64,000 nucleotides of DNA from a virus. The stretch spans positions 1 to 64,000 of the IMG/VR virus record IMGVR_UViG_3300037264_008423. The stretch is one strand, 5' to 3'. Positions 17,457-25,924 of this stretch are shown in pieces (position 1 is the first letter of the stretch; each line of letters begins with the position of its first letter). The translations under genes and the position numbers were made by a program. The notes under the pieces were generated by a model. The model was given only the letters and a program-made list of their open reading frames with translations. It made no database searches and had not been told where the DNA came from.

Positions 17457-18203
17457 ATGAAAGCGCACGAATATATTTCACGGCTCGACGACCTCCGCCA
17501 CGCGCGACGGATGACCGAGGATACCAATGATGTCGCGCCTGCCCCCTTGCACGCCCCGACCAGTGGCAAGGACCATACCACAACCGGCCAGGGTAAAAGC
17601 GATGACGAGGGTGAGCCGGTGAGGAAAGCTTACAAGCAACCCAGCGGGAACATTCCCGCGCCTGTGGCTCCCGCTCCCTCGCACGCCCCGACCAGTGGCA
17701 AAGATTACACCACGACCGGCCAGGGCAAAAGCGAGGACGAGGGTGAAAAAATCAGCAAAGAGGCCATGAAGGAGGCGGTGCGCCAGCTCATCGATGGCGA
17801 TGCCAATGTTCAGGACTTGCTGAGCGAGGGCGGCCACAAGCCGGGATGCCAGTGCGGCTTCTGCAAGAACAAAGGCTCTTTCGGCAAAAAGAAAAAGGAG
17901 GGGGACAGCGACCAGGATGGAGTGGGCAAGCCTAAAGAGGGCAGCCAACCCGACAAGGCGATGCAGGAGGCCGGTATCTCCGGTCGGCTGGGAGCGCCCG
18001 TGCGTCCTTTGGGCCGTCGCGGTTTAAGCGACCGCTTTAACTTTCGTCAACCCGTGCGTCCTCCGGCCAAAGGCTGCGTGCCGCCCAAAGCGGCCATTAA
18101 TCCCTATCAACCCGCGATGGAACGGATGGACTCGGCTCCCAGTGTGAACCGGGCCATACGGGAGATGGCGGACCGCCTGATTGATGATCCTTACGAATCC
18201 TGA
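17457..18203 (+). CDS. low-complexity hydrophilic protein with internal duplication
   Basis: 248 residues, rich in Gly, Lys, Asp, Pro and Gln, probably disordered. A block containing HAPTSGKDHTTTGQGKS is repeated (second copy HAPTSGKDYTTTGQGKS) about 44 residues later, the result of a DNA duplication. A short helical region follows (KEAMKEAVRQLIDGD), then a small Cys cluster (GCQCGFC) and a basic Arg/Pro-rich C-terminus. No family recognised. Lies directly behind the tube gene and is followed after 3 bp by the HNH chimera. Confidence 0.5.
   Translation: MKAHEYISRLDDLRHARRMTEDTNDVAPAPLHAPTSGKDHTTTGQGKSDDEGEPVRKAYKQPSGNIPAPVAPAPSHAPTSGKDYTTTGQGKSEDEGEKISKEAMKEAVRQLIDGDANVQDLLSEGGHKPGCQCGFCKNKGSFGKKKKEGDSDQDGVGKPKEGSQPDKAMQEAGISGRLGAPVRPLGRRGLSDRFNFRQPVRPPAKGCVPPKAAINPYQPAMERMDSAPSVNRAIREMADRLIDDPYES
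17549..17747 (+). repeat. 67-bp imperfect direct duplication (17549-17615 and 17681-17747)
   Basis: Two 67-bp copies starting GCACGCCCCGACCAGTGGCA, in the same reading frame inside the hydrophilic protein gene. The copies differ at a handful of positions, mostly silent or conservative, so the duplication is not recent. Confidence 0.8.
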
Positions 18204-18206
18204 TGC

Positions 18207-19259
18207 ATGCCGGACAATCTTGCCATAAACAAGTCCTACGGAGACCTCACTGTTGTGGAGGACTTAGGACTGCGCCAGGTAGGCAAATTTAAAAGGCACT
18301 ACTTAAGAACAAAGTGTTCTTGTGGCTGTGAAAAAGAAGTAGAGCGTTCTCACCTTCTTTCCGGTCATGTTAAAAGTTGTGGCTGTAGAAGGGCCACGAG
18401 CTGCCGAAAGTTGGGGCGCGCGCAGGCTAAACTACCTAATCAGAGAAAATTTGCAAACTTGCTCCGCAGCTATGCCCAAGGTGCGAAAGTGCGCGGTTTC
18501 ATTTTTTGCCTTAATTTTGACGAATTTAAAGAGTTAGTGACCACGCCCTGCCACTACTGTGGGAATTTACCGGAAGGTGATCGGTTTAATGGCATTGACC
18601 GGATTGATTCCAGCCTGGGCTATGTGCCTGAAAATTCAGTGCCCTGTTGCCGGATATGCAATCGAGCTAAGTCAAATTCACCTGTAGGGGAGTTCGAGTC
18701 CTGGTTGCACCGAGTCGGATGTGACTATCGGCCACAGGGCTGGCTGTCTCTGTCTAGCGTAGTTGACGCGTCAGGCGCGGATGTGCCGGTTATGGAAGCT
18801 TTAAGACGGGGTTGGCTTAAAACTGATTACGTGAATCCCGTTTTTAAAAGTTATGACGATTTGAAAGACCAGCGGAATTTATTTTTAGACCAAGGCCGTC
18901 AGCTCGTAGCTTACTGCGTGGGGTTCAGGGCACCCATTGAAAATTATACATTACAAAAATTTTCGGTTGGCACGGGCGTCACCCCGGCACGAGTAACCGA
19001 CGTAGCCCTGGAGGCTCCTATCGCTCTGGCCTCTGCTTTTGGAGCTACGGCTGCGCCTATAACAAGTGTTGACTTTCTTACGGCATTTGTAATGAGAATT
19101 GGTTTTACGGTTTCCGTAAGCGACGCTAATGGCTATCTGATTACTGAATTTGGGCTGCTTAGTGGCAATAACACGCTACTGGCGCGCAAGGTGCGGGGGG
19201 TCGGCATTAACAAAACTTCGGATTTTGCACCCACGCTAACGTGGAGGATACGCTTTTAA
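18207..19259 (+). CDS. chimera: HNH homing endonuclease fused to a virion protein
   Basis: 350 residues. Residues about 1-165 are an HNH homing endonuclease: an N-terminal zinc ribbon (CSCGCEKEV...KSCGC), then CHYCGNLP, NGIDRIDSSLGY and CCRICNRAKS. From about residue 175 the sequence switches to a tail/virion type (VDASGADVPVMEALRRGW...FAPTLTWRIRF) with no nuclease character, in the style of the small virion proteins that follow. The two parts are in one open frame. Most likely the endonuclease gene landed at the 5' end of a structural gene, replacing its start. An internal ATG at 18792 could give an unfused structural product. Next gene after 12 bp. Confidence 0.75.
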   Translation: MPDNLAINKSYGDLTVVEDLGLRQVGKFKRHYLRTKCSCGCEKEVERSHLLSGHVKSCGCRRATSCRKLGRAQAKLPNQRKFANLLRSYAQGAKVRGFIFCLNFDEFKELVTTPCHYCGNLPEGDRFNGIDRIDSSLGYVPENSVPCCRICNRAKSNSPVGEFESWLHRVGCDYRPQGWLSLSSVVDASGADVPVMEALRRGWLKTDYVNPVFKSYDDLKDQRNLFLDQGRQLVAYCVGFRAPIENYTLQKFSVGTGVTPARVTDVALEAPIALASAFGATAAPITSVDFLTAFVMRIGFTVSVSDANGYLITEFGLLSGNNTLLARKVRGVGINKTSDFAPTLTWRIRF

Positions 19260-19271
19260 CCCTATTTTATT

Positions 19272-19625
19272 ATGGTTGTAGATGTTGCTGACAGTCAGGT
19301 CGTAGGCGAGACGCTATCGACGTTATTCACCGTCATCCAGGCCGCGCCTGTGGATGCCGCCATTGTGCTGAAAAATTCGGGTGTCAACACCATGAATTAT
19401 CGGTTCCAGGAGTGGAATGGATCGGCGTGGGTGGACCTGGGAGCCAGCGGAACAGACCTCTACAACACCCTCCAAGCCAACGAAACCAAATTGATCGAAG
19501 TGGAGTCCTCCAACCCGAAAGTGCAGATGGTGGGCAACGCTTCGGGCGGCGCTTTCTTGGAATTTTCCATTAAACGCTACTTTAACCGGGAATCGGGCGG
19601 TGCAGTGCCTATCCTGAGCCTATAA
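19272..19625 (+). CDS. small virion protein
   Basis: 117 residues, beta-sandwich style (VLKNSGVNTMNYRFQEWNGSAWVDLGASGTD), typical of phage decoration or fibre-associated proteins. No Cys, no signal peptide. Between the chimeric structural protein and another small virion protein, so probably part of the same particle sub-assembly. Function not determined. Confidence 0.5.
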   Translation: MVVDVADSQVVGETLSTLFTVIQAAPVDAAIVLKNSGVNTMNYRFQEWNGSAWVDLGASGTDLYNTLQANETKLIEVESSNPKVQMVGNASGGAFLEFSIKRYFNRESGGAVPILSL

Positions 19626-19647
19626 ACCTTTATCTACCAGGAATAAC

Positions 19648-20031
19648 ATGTCTTTTCAAATCACAGCGAACACAGCGATCACGGTAACCGCAAGTCCTGG
19701 CATTGGTTTTGGGGAGAGCTACGCGGTTGAAGCAGTGGACAGGGTTAGTTTCGTTATGGCTCCAGGATCAAGGCAGATCGCTATTCAGCCGGGAAATCAG
19801 CCTGGAGATGTCAAATTTTTGGCGGTCCTGTCCACGCGCTACGATACCCGTCTCAGCTATGTTGTGGACGGGGGAACTAACGCTGTTTTGGATGGACCAC
19901 ACATGTTTTGCGGCAACGGCGCAGTGGCGCTCATCGGCGAAACTCCCAATACTTTTGAGTTTACAAATGCGATTGTTCCTAGCGCCTCGCCTACGATTAC
20001 CATGCTGATTGGAAGAAATGCCGGTCCATAG
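19648..20031 (+). CDS. small virion protein
   Basis: 127 residues, all-beta composition (ITANTAITVTASPGIGF...YVVDGGTNAVLDGPHMFC). It has a good ribosome-binding site (AGGAATAAC before ATG). No family recognised. Its 3' end reads up to the start of the following gene; TTG and ATG starts of the next gene overlap it. Confidence 0.5.
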   Translation: MSFQITANTAITVTASPGIGFGESYAVEAVDRVSFVMAPGSRQIAIQPGNQPGDVKFLAVLSTRYDTRLSYVVDGGTNAVLDGPHMFCGNGAVALIGETPNTFEFTNAIVPSASPTITMLIGRNAGP

Positions 20032-20047
20032 AGTCTGCAAAGGGGTC

Positions 20048-21109
20048 ATGGGATACGTCCAAGACATCCTAAATCGACTTCTGGAAGGCGGCGATGATGC
20101 CGGTCTTCTGCTCCTGGAAAACCGAGTCGAACAGGCAAGAGCTATTTTGGCGGAGCAACCCACGATACTTTCCCGGCTACTAGAGAACCCCTACGCCAAC
20201 CACAAATATCTGGTCTGGATGGCCGGTCAGATTGCTCAGCTAAACTTCTCCCTCTCGCAGGCCGAGCAACTGCTCAACGCGGTTCAGATCTTTGACCGCT
20301 ATAAGGTAATATTTCAGCGGTTCATGGGCGAGATATGGGCACACCACCAGCTTAATGACCTTCAGCAGTGGAAAGCCAGAGACCTGATCGCTATTGCCAG
20401 CCAGGTGGAACGTTACGTCCATTTGAACCGGGCGCGCCCCACTGACAGCGATCTGGAAACCCTCCTGGATAATGGCCGTTACTGGGTTGTCCGGGCCAAG
20501 ACCCACCCGGCAGCGGTCTGGTTTGCCCATCGTTTTCAGCGCGAGGCTCAGGACGCGCGCTGGTGTATCGCGGCTTACGACTCGGATGGTCACTACCGGA
20601 AACACAATACCGGCACAAGTATGGTCTTGGTGTGGGATAAAGCACGGCGCATCAAATCAGCCATCGCCCCCGGCATAGGCTACTGGGACGCCGAAAACAA
20701 AATCCACTATGACATCGACGAGGTTCTTGATCCAAAGACTCAGGACCAGCTTCATTTGGCTCCGGCTGTTGAGCGCAAGCGCCATGAACGCGGGGTCCGC
20801 CTGGCGCGCGAGCAGTGGTATGGCAGCGATACGGCAGGGGAGAAAAATATGGACTGGGACTGGCTGGTTCAATTTGCCCGGAAGGCGGGGATCAACCTCG
20901 ATGAGCCGAATGATCTTAAAAGGCTGCAAACCTGGTTGAGTATTCAGGTAGGAATACCAATACGGATGCGCGTGCAGGCTATGCTAATGGCCCTGGCGCA
21001 CCAGAAGGGGGCTAGCCCGGAAGATGGCTTGGAAAGATTTTTGGACGACGAGGACGAGCGGCTCCGCGAATACACCGCCAATTTTGTGACTTCCAACCTA
21101 AACCCTTAA
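20048..21109 (+). CDS. hypothetical protein with WCIA motif
   Basis: 353 residues from ATG 20048, chosen because AAAGGGG lies just upstream; a TTG at 20009 in frame would overlap the preceding gene. Mostly helical N-terminal half, then a central block GRYWVVRAKTHPAAVWFAH, ARWCIAAYDSDGHYRKHN and STSMVLVWD-like TSMVLVWDK. I have seen this W..A.....WCIA arrangement in uncharacterised proteins of other large phages; no activity is known to me. The acidic C-terminus overlaps the exonuclease gene of the opposite strand by 4 bp. Confidence 0.5.
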   Translation: MGYVQDILNRLLEGGDDAGLLLLENRVEQARAILAEQPTILSRLLENPYANHKYLVWMAGQIAQLNFSLSQAEQLLNAVQIFDRYKVIFQRFMGEIWAHHQLNDLQQWKARDLIAIASQVERYVHLNRARPTDSDLETLLDNGRYWVVRAKTHPAAVWFAHRFQREAQDARWCIAAYDSDGHYRKHNTGTSMVLVWDKARRIKSAIAPGIGYWDAENKIHYDIDEVLDPKTQDQLHLAPAVERKRHERGVRLAREQWYGSDTAGEKNMDWDWLVQFARKAGINLDEPNDLKRLQTWLSIQVGIPIRMRVQAMLMALAHQKGASPEDGLERFLDDEDERLREYTANFVTSNLNP

Positions 21110-21930
21110 TCGGCGTAGTCCTCTCCGTAGCGAGCCGCCACGCGCTCGTAGGTTTTGTCAATGCCCATGATATCAAGCTTTTCCAGCTCGTGATACGTGC
21201 AGAAGGCCAGCGGAGCGGGAGGGGGCACCCCTGGCACATTATTGTGCAACAGGGTCTTGTCCAATGACTCCAGAAAGCAGGCTTGAAGCTCGGCGGGGAT
21301 CTGGCTTTGAATCACTTCCAAAGCCTGGCTGTAGTTCATTTCCTCCGTGACGCTTTCAAAGAGCTTGCGCACCTTTTTGGGACCCCACTTTGGAATGCCG
21401 GGAATCCCGTCCCCGCTGTCACCCATGATCGCGAGGGCGATGGACGCCTGCGCGGGGCGCTTTACTCCAAAGCGGCTACAGATCGAGAGGCTGGACAAGA
21501 CGTGTTTGGCGTTCAGGCAGTAGTAGGCGACACTGCTCTCATGGAGTTGCATCAGGTCCTTGTCCCCGCTGACCACGTAAATCTGCCGCGCGTTGGAGTT
21601 AAACACCGCCGTGGCCACGATATCGTCCGCCTCGTAGTCCGGGTGAAAAGCATGATCGGTGCCGAACAGCGTCAAGAGCGCCTCTTGCAGCTCACGGCGA
21701 GTATCCACGTATTCCTGAGACTTAGCCTTATGGTTCTTCTGTGTCTTTGATTTTCCGTCCCAGGCGAATAAAGTCCGAGAGATGGGCACGCCGATGCGGC
21801 CCGAATGCTCCGGGTCCATCAGTTGCAGCACGGACAGCACCACCGCGCGCAGACAGGCATCGGGGTCTTCCCGGACCGCGAACCAGCAGCGCGCGAATAA
21901 GGAATTGGCGTCAAAAATCAGGTCGGTCAT
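21106..21930 (-). CDS. 5'-3' exonuclease / RNase H (flap endonuclease family)
   Basis: 274 residues. FEN-type nuclease comparable to T4 RNase H and T5 exonuclease, which remove RNA primers and 5' flaps. Metal-binding acids are all visible: D7 (IFDAN), E100/D102/D103 (YEADDIV), D123 and D125 (SGDKD), D171 and D174 (GDSGDGIPG), followed by the helix-hairpin-helix DNA-binding element (IPKWGPKKVRKLF, about 179-191). Length is typical. Its ATG overlaps the stop of the upstream minus-strand gene (ATGA), implying translational coupling to the gp26-like baseplate gene. Confidence 0.92.
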   Translation of the reverse strand: MTDLIFDANSLFARCWFAVREDPDACLRAVVLSVLQLMDPEHSGRIGVPISRTLFAWDGKSKTQKNHKAKSQEYVDTRRELQEALLTLFGTDHAFHPDYEADDIVATAVFNSNARQIYVVSGDKDLMQLHESSVAYYCLNAKHVLSSLSICSRFGVKRPAQASIALAIMGDSGDGIPGIPKWGPKKVRKLFESVTEEMNYSQALEVIQSQIPAELQACFLESLDKTLLHNNVPGVPPPAPLAFCTYHELEKLDIMGIDKTYERVAARYGEDYAD

Positions 21931-22878
21931 CGGAGTGACTCCAGATTAGGTATGTTTGCCTGCTCGTGTTCAATCCGCTCGTTGGCCCACTGGACCATGA
22001 GTTCCAAGATCGGGTCCGGCACTTCCTTCAGGTTGATCATTAGCCCCTTTCCGTTCCAAGCTAGGTCGAACATCTGATGCCAGCGATGCTCGACGGCCTG
22101 ACTTGAGGCTCGGACGAAAAAAGTCGATGGAAGTTACGTCCAACTCATGCTTGAACCGGGCGTGGCAGCGGTCGCACACACTGGGCAGCCCGGTATCCAG
22201 GTGGGGGTATAGCTCGTTTTCCTGGTCCTCCAGGTATTGAGCGTCGCGGGGAGACAGCGCGTCATACCAGCGCAGCGCGTCTTCCCAGGCGTCCGGCCTG
22301 CCCTCGTTGATGGAGACAACCGCCATGAGCACGTGCATGATCCGTTCGGTCATTAGCTTGGCGACTAACTCGTCCCGGTTCAAAATGGCTTTTTCGTCTT
22401 TGACCTGCAAAGGCCGAATCCTCACCTGGTCCTGGCAGTCTGGCAGAGTGATCGCGTCATATCCGGGATAGCTGGGGGGCTTTTCGCCTACCCGGCCCAG
22501 CTCATCGGGCACGGTAACCTGGCTGGTCATCTCGAAGCGGCAACTGGGGCAGGCATAGCCGTATTCGATCACGCTGTTGTAGCGGATGGCGCGCGCCACG
22601 AGCAGCACGGTGTTCACGTCTCCCGCGACGAACAAGTCCAGGGGGCAGCCGTTGAGATCGCACAGCTTGGCGCACAGATCGAACAGCAGAGTGCTGCTCT
22701 CTCCGCTGCGCGCCCGTTCAGCCAGCCAGTCGTCGATGTGCGTGTCCCAGGGATAAACGGTGATCTCTCCGTTGGGAAACGCGTCTGGTTTGGCGTAGCC
22801 GCCCGAAAGAAGCTTGATCCGCTTCTGGTATTGCAGTCGGCGCGGCTGCATCGTCTTTAAATTGGATGTAAAAGCCAT
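21927..22878 (-). CDS. gp26-like baseplate/tail assembly protein, read across a frameshift
   Basis: One continuous frame from ATG 22878 stops at 21970 (302 residues), but its last 45 residues look non-coding in composition. If the frame changes at the T6 run (plus-strand A6, 22117-22122), the sequence runs on as DFFVRASSQAVEHRWHQMF, then WNGKGLMINLKEVPDP, and stops at 21927, overlapping the exonuclease start as ATGA, giving about 316 residues. Two Cys pairs (CPSC near 110 and CDRC near 237) suggest a zinc ribbon. Overall style recalls T4 gp26 baseplate hub-assembly proteins (moderate guess). Alternative: two genes, the second starting at ATG 22073. A GGAGG site precedes ATG 22878. Confidence 0.6.
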
Positions 22879-22904
22879 ATGTCCCTCCAGAACGGAAAAT
22901 AAAT

Positions 22905-22912
22905 GTAAACAA
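22905..22912 (-). promoter_or_regulatory. TTGTTTAC promoter motif upstream of gp26-like gene
   Basis: Exact TTGTTTAC on the minus strand, 26 bp before ATG 22878, in the 37-bp gap after the spike gene. Such short spacing leaves room only for a very short leader if this is a -35-like box; it may instead be a different class of promoter element. Confidence 0.45.
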
Positions 22913-22915
22913 AAT

Positions 22916-23953
22916 TTAGCTACCTTTGATGACCTGGCTGAGCAACGCGGCAGAGGGAGCGGGGGGCGGGGGCAGCATGGGAGCGGTCGTTCCGCCGCCT
23001 GACATAACGCCTGCGTGCGTGTGCGCGGCCAGCGCGGCGTAAAGCGTGTTCAGATAGGCGAGAATCTGGTTGCCCAGCACGAATGGCTCGCTGGCACCGG
23101 CACCCAGGAAGAGCTGGCCGAAGCGCAAGCTCACGTCGCCCGTGCCGCTCAACGTTATTTTGGTGCCGTTTAGAGTCACGTCCCCGGCAGCCGTGGCGGT
23201 CCAATCCCCTTGAATATCGAAGGTCGCGTCGCCCAAAACGTCCAGCAGCCAGTCCTGACCCACGGAAATCTCCAGGTTATCCTCGGAATCCAGGGTGATT
23301 TTATCCCCGGAGATCAGTTCGATTTCCTGCGTCAAGGCTTGAAGACTAATCGCGTCGCACAGGGCGAGCATCTGATCTCCGACGTTAATCTGGAGATCCT
23401 CATTGACGTTGAGGGTGACCGTGTTGGATGAATCGTCCAAGTCGAGAAATTGACCCGCTTGGGTGGATAAATTCAGGGTGCCGTCCCGCCCCGCCGACGA
23501 GGCGTCCGTCAGCAAAAGCCGGTAGCCCTTGCTCGTGGTCAGTATCAAGCCAGCCTCGTTCCATTCCACCGTGTGCCCGTAACGGACCCAGGCTCCGCGT
23601 TTGGGCTTGCCCAGCCGGTTTCCGGTCGGTTCCGCGTAGTGATGCAGCTTAAAAGCCTCCGCGCCCTTTTGGGTCTGCATGAACCACTCCCAAACCGGTT
23701 TTTCCGGCTCGGCGTCGAGAAAGCGGACAAGCACCTGGTCTCCAATCTCCGGCAGCCAATCGCATCCGCCGCTCTGCTGGGACAAGCCGTTAGGCAGGCC
23801 GCTGGGCAGCGCCCAGGGGATGTTTTCCGTGGGCACCGCTCCGAAGATACCCCCTACCGAGCCATAGACGTGGGGCACCCGGACCTTGAGACGACCCAGT
23901 TTTTCGGGATCGCGGTTGTCTTCCACAATTCCGGCGTAGGTTCCGCTTATCAT
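22916..23953 (-). CDS. baseplate central spike protein (gp5/gpV-type, no lysozyme)
   Basis: 345 residues. Central puncturing spike at the tip of the tail tube. An N-terminal OB-fold resembles phage spike/VgrG proteins (GTYAGIVEDNRDPEKLGRLKVRVPHVYG, then WLPEIGDQVLVRFLDAEPEKPVW). From about residue 165 comes a repetitive strand-turn region (LNLSTQAGQFLDLDDSSNTVTLNVNEDLQINV..., WTATAAGDVTLNGTKITLSG) that fits the intertwined beta-helix. The C-terminus has a Gly-rich AHTHAGVMSGGGTTAPMLPPPP segment, perhaps binding a PAAR-like tip. There is no lysozyme domain, unlike T4 gp5. Confidence 0.88.
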   Translation of the reverse strand: MISGTYAGIVEDNRDPEKLGRLKVRVPHVYGSVGGIFGAVPTENIPWALPSGLPNGLSQQSGGCDWLPEIGDQVLVRFLDAEPEKPVWEWFMQTQKGAEAFKLHHYAEPTGNRLGKPKRGAWVRYGHTVEWNEAGLILTTSKGYRLLLTDASSAGRDGTLNLSTQAGQFLDLDDSSNTVTLNVNEDLQINVGDQMLALCDAISLQALTQEIELISGDKITLDSEDNLEISVGQDWLLDVLGDATFDIQGDWTATAAGDVTLNGTKITLSGTGDVSLRFGQLFLGAGASEPFVLGNQILAYLNTLYAALAAHTHAGVMSGGGTTAPMLPPPPAPSAALLSQVIKGS

Positions 23954-23987
23954 GACACGCTAAATACTCCTCCGTAGTTACAATAAT

Positions 23988-24734
23988 ATGGCGCGGGTTA
24001 TCGATCACCAACTGAATTTATGGGGCAGAGCAACCGGCATCGAGCCCCAACGATCTGATCTTTGGGTCGTTGACTTTCGCGAGGCGCTCGGCGGCCTGCG
24101 CCGGGTTTTACTCCAGCAGCCCAGTGTGTCGTCGGAAATCAGCATGCCTTACGTTCCACCGGTCTTAGCCAGCTATTTCGTCCAGTCAGTCAGCCTGCCG
24201 GAAATGAAAGTGCGCGCAGATCCCGTGCGGCGTGATTCGCGCGCTTACCAAACGCCCTCCTGGGACGAACCACTGGAAGTGGTCACCATGAGCTTTGCCC
24301 TGGACAGCTACCGGGTGGGCGGCGCTAACGCCAGTCCCTATAAGTCGGATATCTACCAAATGCTTGAGGTATGGCGCGCGGTGGTCCGAGCGGGACGGGG
24401 ATCGGTTTCTAATGAATACGCCCTCCGCCTGGACGGAAATTATCGTTTTGACTACGCTTTTAACGTGAGCCTGACCTTGATGCGCGGGGGTGTCCCCAAA
24501 GTCATCTTGCCTTCGGAACCAGGCGGCATTTACCTGGCGGCGATGGCAGCGATTCCAGGCGCGCTGACCGTAATCAATGACCTGGAAAAAGCGATGCAGT
24601 TCCAGTTGATTCGATGCTGGCTGGGCGGTTTTAAGATGAACGATTTAAACTATGATACGGCGAAGGTTTTGCTCTTGACCGCTACCTTCTATGCCGATGA
24701 CATCCGGCAAGATCCGGCCAAAAAAAGCCTCTAG
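23988..24734 (+). CDS. tube-like baseplate protein (gp48/gp54-type)
   Basis: 248 residues with a tube-fold flavour: an N-terminal strand pair (DLWVVDFREAL), a central DPVRRDSRAYQTPSWDEPLEVVTMSFALDSY and a C-terminal KVLLLTATFYADDI strand. Such tube-like adaptors start tube polymerisation on the baseplate in T4 (gp48, gp54). It sits between the spike and an M23-like protein, which fits. Divergent from the spike gene, 35 bp apart. Confidence 0.6.
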   Translation: MARVIDHQLNLWGRATGIEPQRSDLWVVDFREALGGLRRVLLQQPSVSSEISMPYVPPVLASYFVQSVSLPEMKVRADPVRRDSRAYQTPSWDEPLEVVTMSFALDSYRVGGANASPYKSDIYQMLEVWRAVVRAGRGSVSNEYALRLDGNYRFDYAFNVSLTLMRGGVPKVILPSEPGGIYLAAMAAIPGALTVINDLEKAMQFQLIRCWLGGFKMNDLNYDTAKVLLLTATFYADDIRQDPAKKSL

Positions 24735-24736
24735 CC

Positions 24737-25924
24737 ATGACGCCCAACCCTTCTCCGCTAAACTTGGCCGCGCGCTGGACTTTGCAAAGACTACGCCCTC
24801 CCAGCCGGAAAAAGCTTTACGTGCTGGACAGCTACGTGGCCCAGGGTAATGCCGACGATCCCGTCCTGGGCAACGCTTACCGGCTGGAGCCAAACGAGTT
24901 GGTGCTGGCCGCAGGCGAGGGAAGAGTCACCGTCATACAGCAGGCTTTTCCGATTTGGAGATACAGCGGCACGGCCCTGGGTTCCCGCCTCACCTACGTG
25001 GTTACCGTGGATCATGGCAACGACATTTTGACCACCGTGCATGGGCTGGCCAGTTGCGCCGTAAAAATGTCTCAATCCGTGCGGCGGGGCGATGCGCTTG
25101 GCGCTCCCCTGACCGATGAAATTTTCTTCCAGGTGAAGCGCGGCGGCACCCCGTTTAATCCCAACAGCATCAGCCGCCATTTTCGAGTTCAGGACGGCGC
25201 GCACGCGCTAGGCCGGACGGGTTACCTGCGGGAGGCCCCGGACCGGCAGAGGCCAACGTTTGCGGCCCAAGTGCGCCAGATCATCGTGCGGGGTATCCGC
25301 TATTTTGTCAGCCTTTTCCCCAAACCTCCAATTTTGGTGAATATCGACTTTAACGGCAGCGCCTACACGGGACCCGCCGCCGTAGGCGCGTCCGGCGACT
25401 ACTGGAACCCCTATGAGTCGGTGGACTATCAGGCCGTGGTCGGAGGTTGCTACTGTGGCTACGCCTACGGCACGCCGGAAGCGTGCTTCACTTACTCGGC
25501 CATTCCTTACCTTTACCTGCTGGATCACGCCCAGGTGGATCGGCGCATCTGGCTGGAGCGAGTCTCTCCCATCGCCGATTCCAGCGGCACCACGCCGACT
25601 TGGGACACCATGCTGGGCACCTGGATTGGCGGCTACGACAGCGGCGTGCCCTACAGCACGGTGTTTCGGATTCACGGACTGCCTCCCGGAAACTACAGCC
25701 TGTATCTCTACAGTGACCAGACCTACCTGGGCAGCGGCACGGATTACTACGTCCAAGTGGACAGCGGCCCCGTCCAACACGCGGCGCTTACGCCGACCGG
25801 CGCGCTGGCCTGGACCCAAAACGACAACTACGTCCTCTTCAGCGGCCTGAGCTTGGTTTCAGGTTCTACGCTAAGAATCGAAGTTTTAGGTTTTGTGGCC
25901 GGGTTGCAGTTGCATCGGATATGA
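24737..25924 (+). CDS. M23-like (degenerate) domain plus jelly-roll virion protein
   Basis: 395 residues. Residues about 55-160 follow the pattern of LytM/M23 peptidoglycan peptidases (ELVLAAGEGRVTVI, TVDHGNDILTTVHGL, SVRRGDALG, IFFQVKRGGTPFNP), but the zinc-binding HxH near IFFQV is missing, so catalysis is doubtful; a binding or structural role is likelier. From about 185 on comes a beta domain (VNIDFNGSAYTGPAAVGASG...YWNPY, LPPGNYSLYLYSD) of a type I associate with Verrucomicrobiota surface proteins. Probably a baseplate or tail-tip component contacting the cell wall. It overlaps the next gene by 4 bp. Confidence 0.6.
   Translation: MTPNPSPLNLAARWTLQRLRPPSRKKLYVLDSYVAQGNADDPVLGNAYRLEPNELVLAAGEGRVTVIQQAFPIWRYSGTALGSRLTYVVTVDHGNDILTTVHGLASCAVKMSQSVRRGDALGAPLTDEIFFQVKRGGTPFNPNSISRHFRVQDGAHALGRTGYLREAPDRQRPTFAAQVRQIIVRGIRYFVSLFPKPPILVNIDFNGSAYTGPAAVGASGDYWNPYESVDYQAVVGGCYCGYAYGTPEACFTYSAIPYLYLLDHAQVDRRIWLERVSPIADSSGTTPTWDTMLGTWIGGYDSGVPYSTVFRIHGLPPGNYSLYLYSDQTYLGSGTDYYVQVDSGPVQHAALTPTGALAWTQNDNYVLFSGLSLVSGSTLRIEVLGFVAGLQLHRI

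Noticed and set aside
18207-19259. Group I intron around the HNH gene
   Set aside because: No convincing split of a flanking exon or intron core was found; the endonuclease is in frame with the downstream protein, so a simple insertion is preferred.
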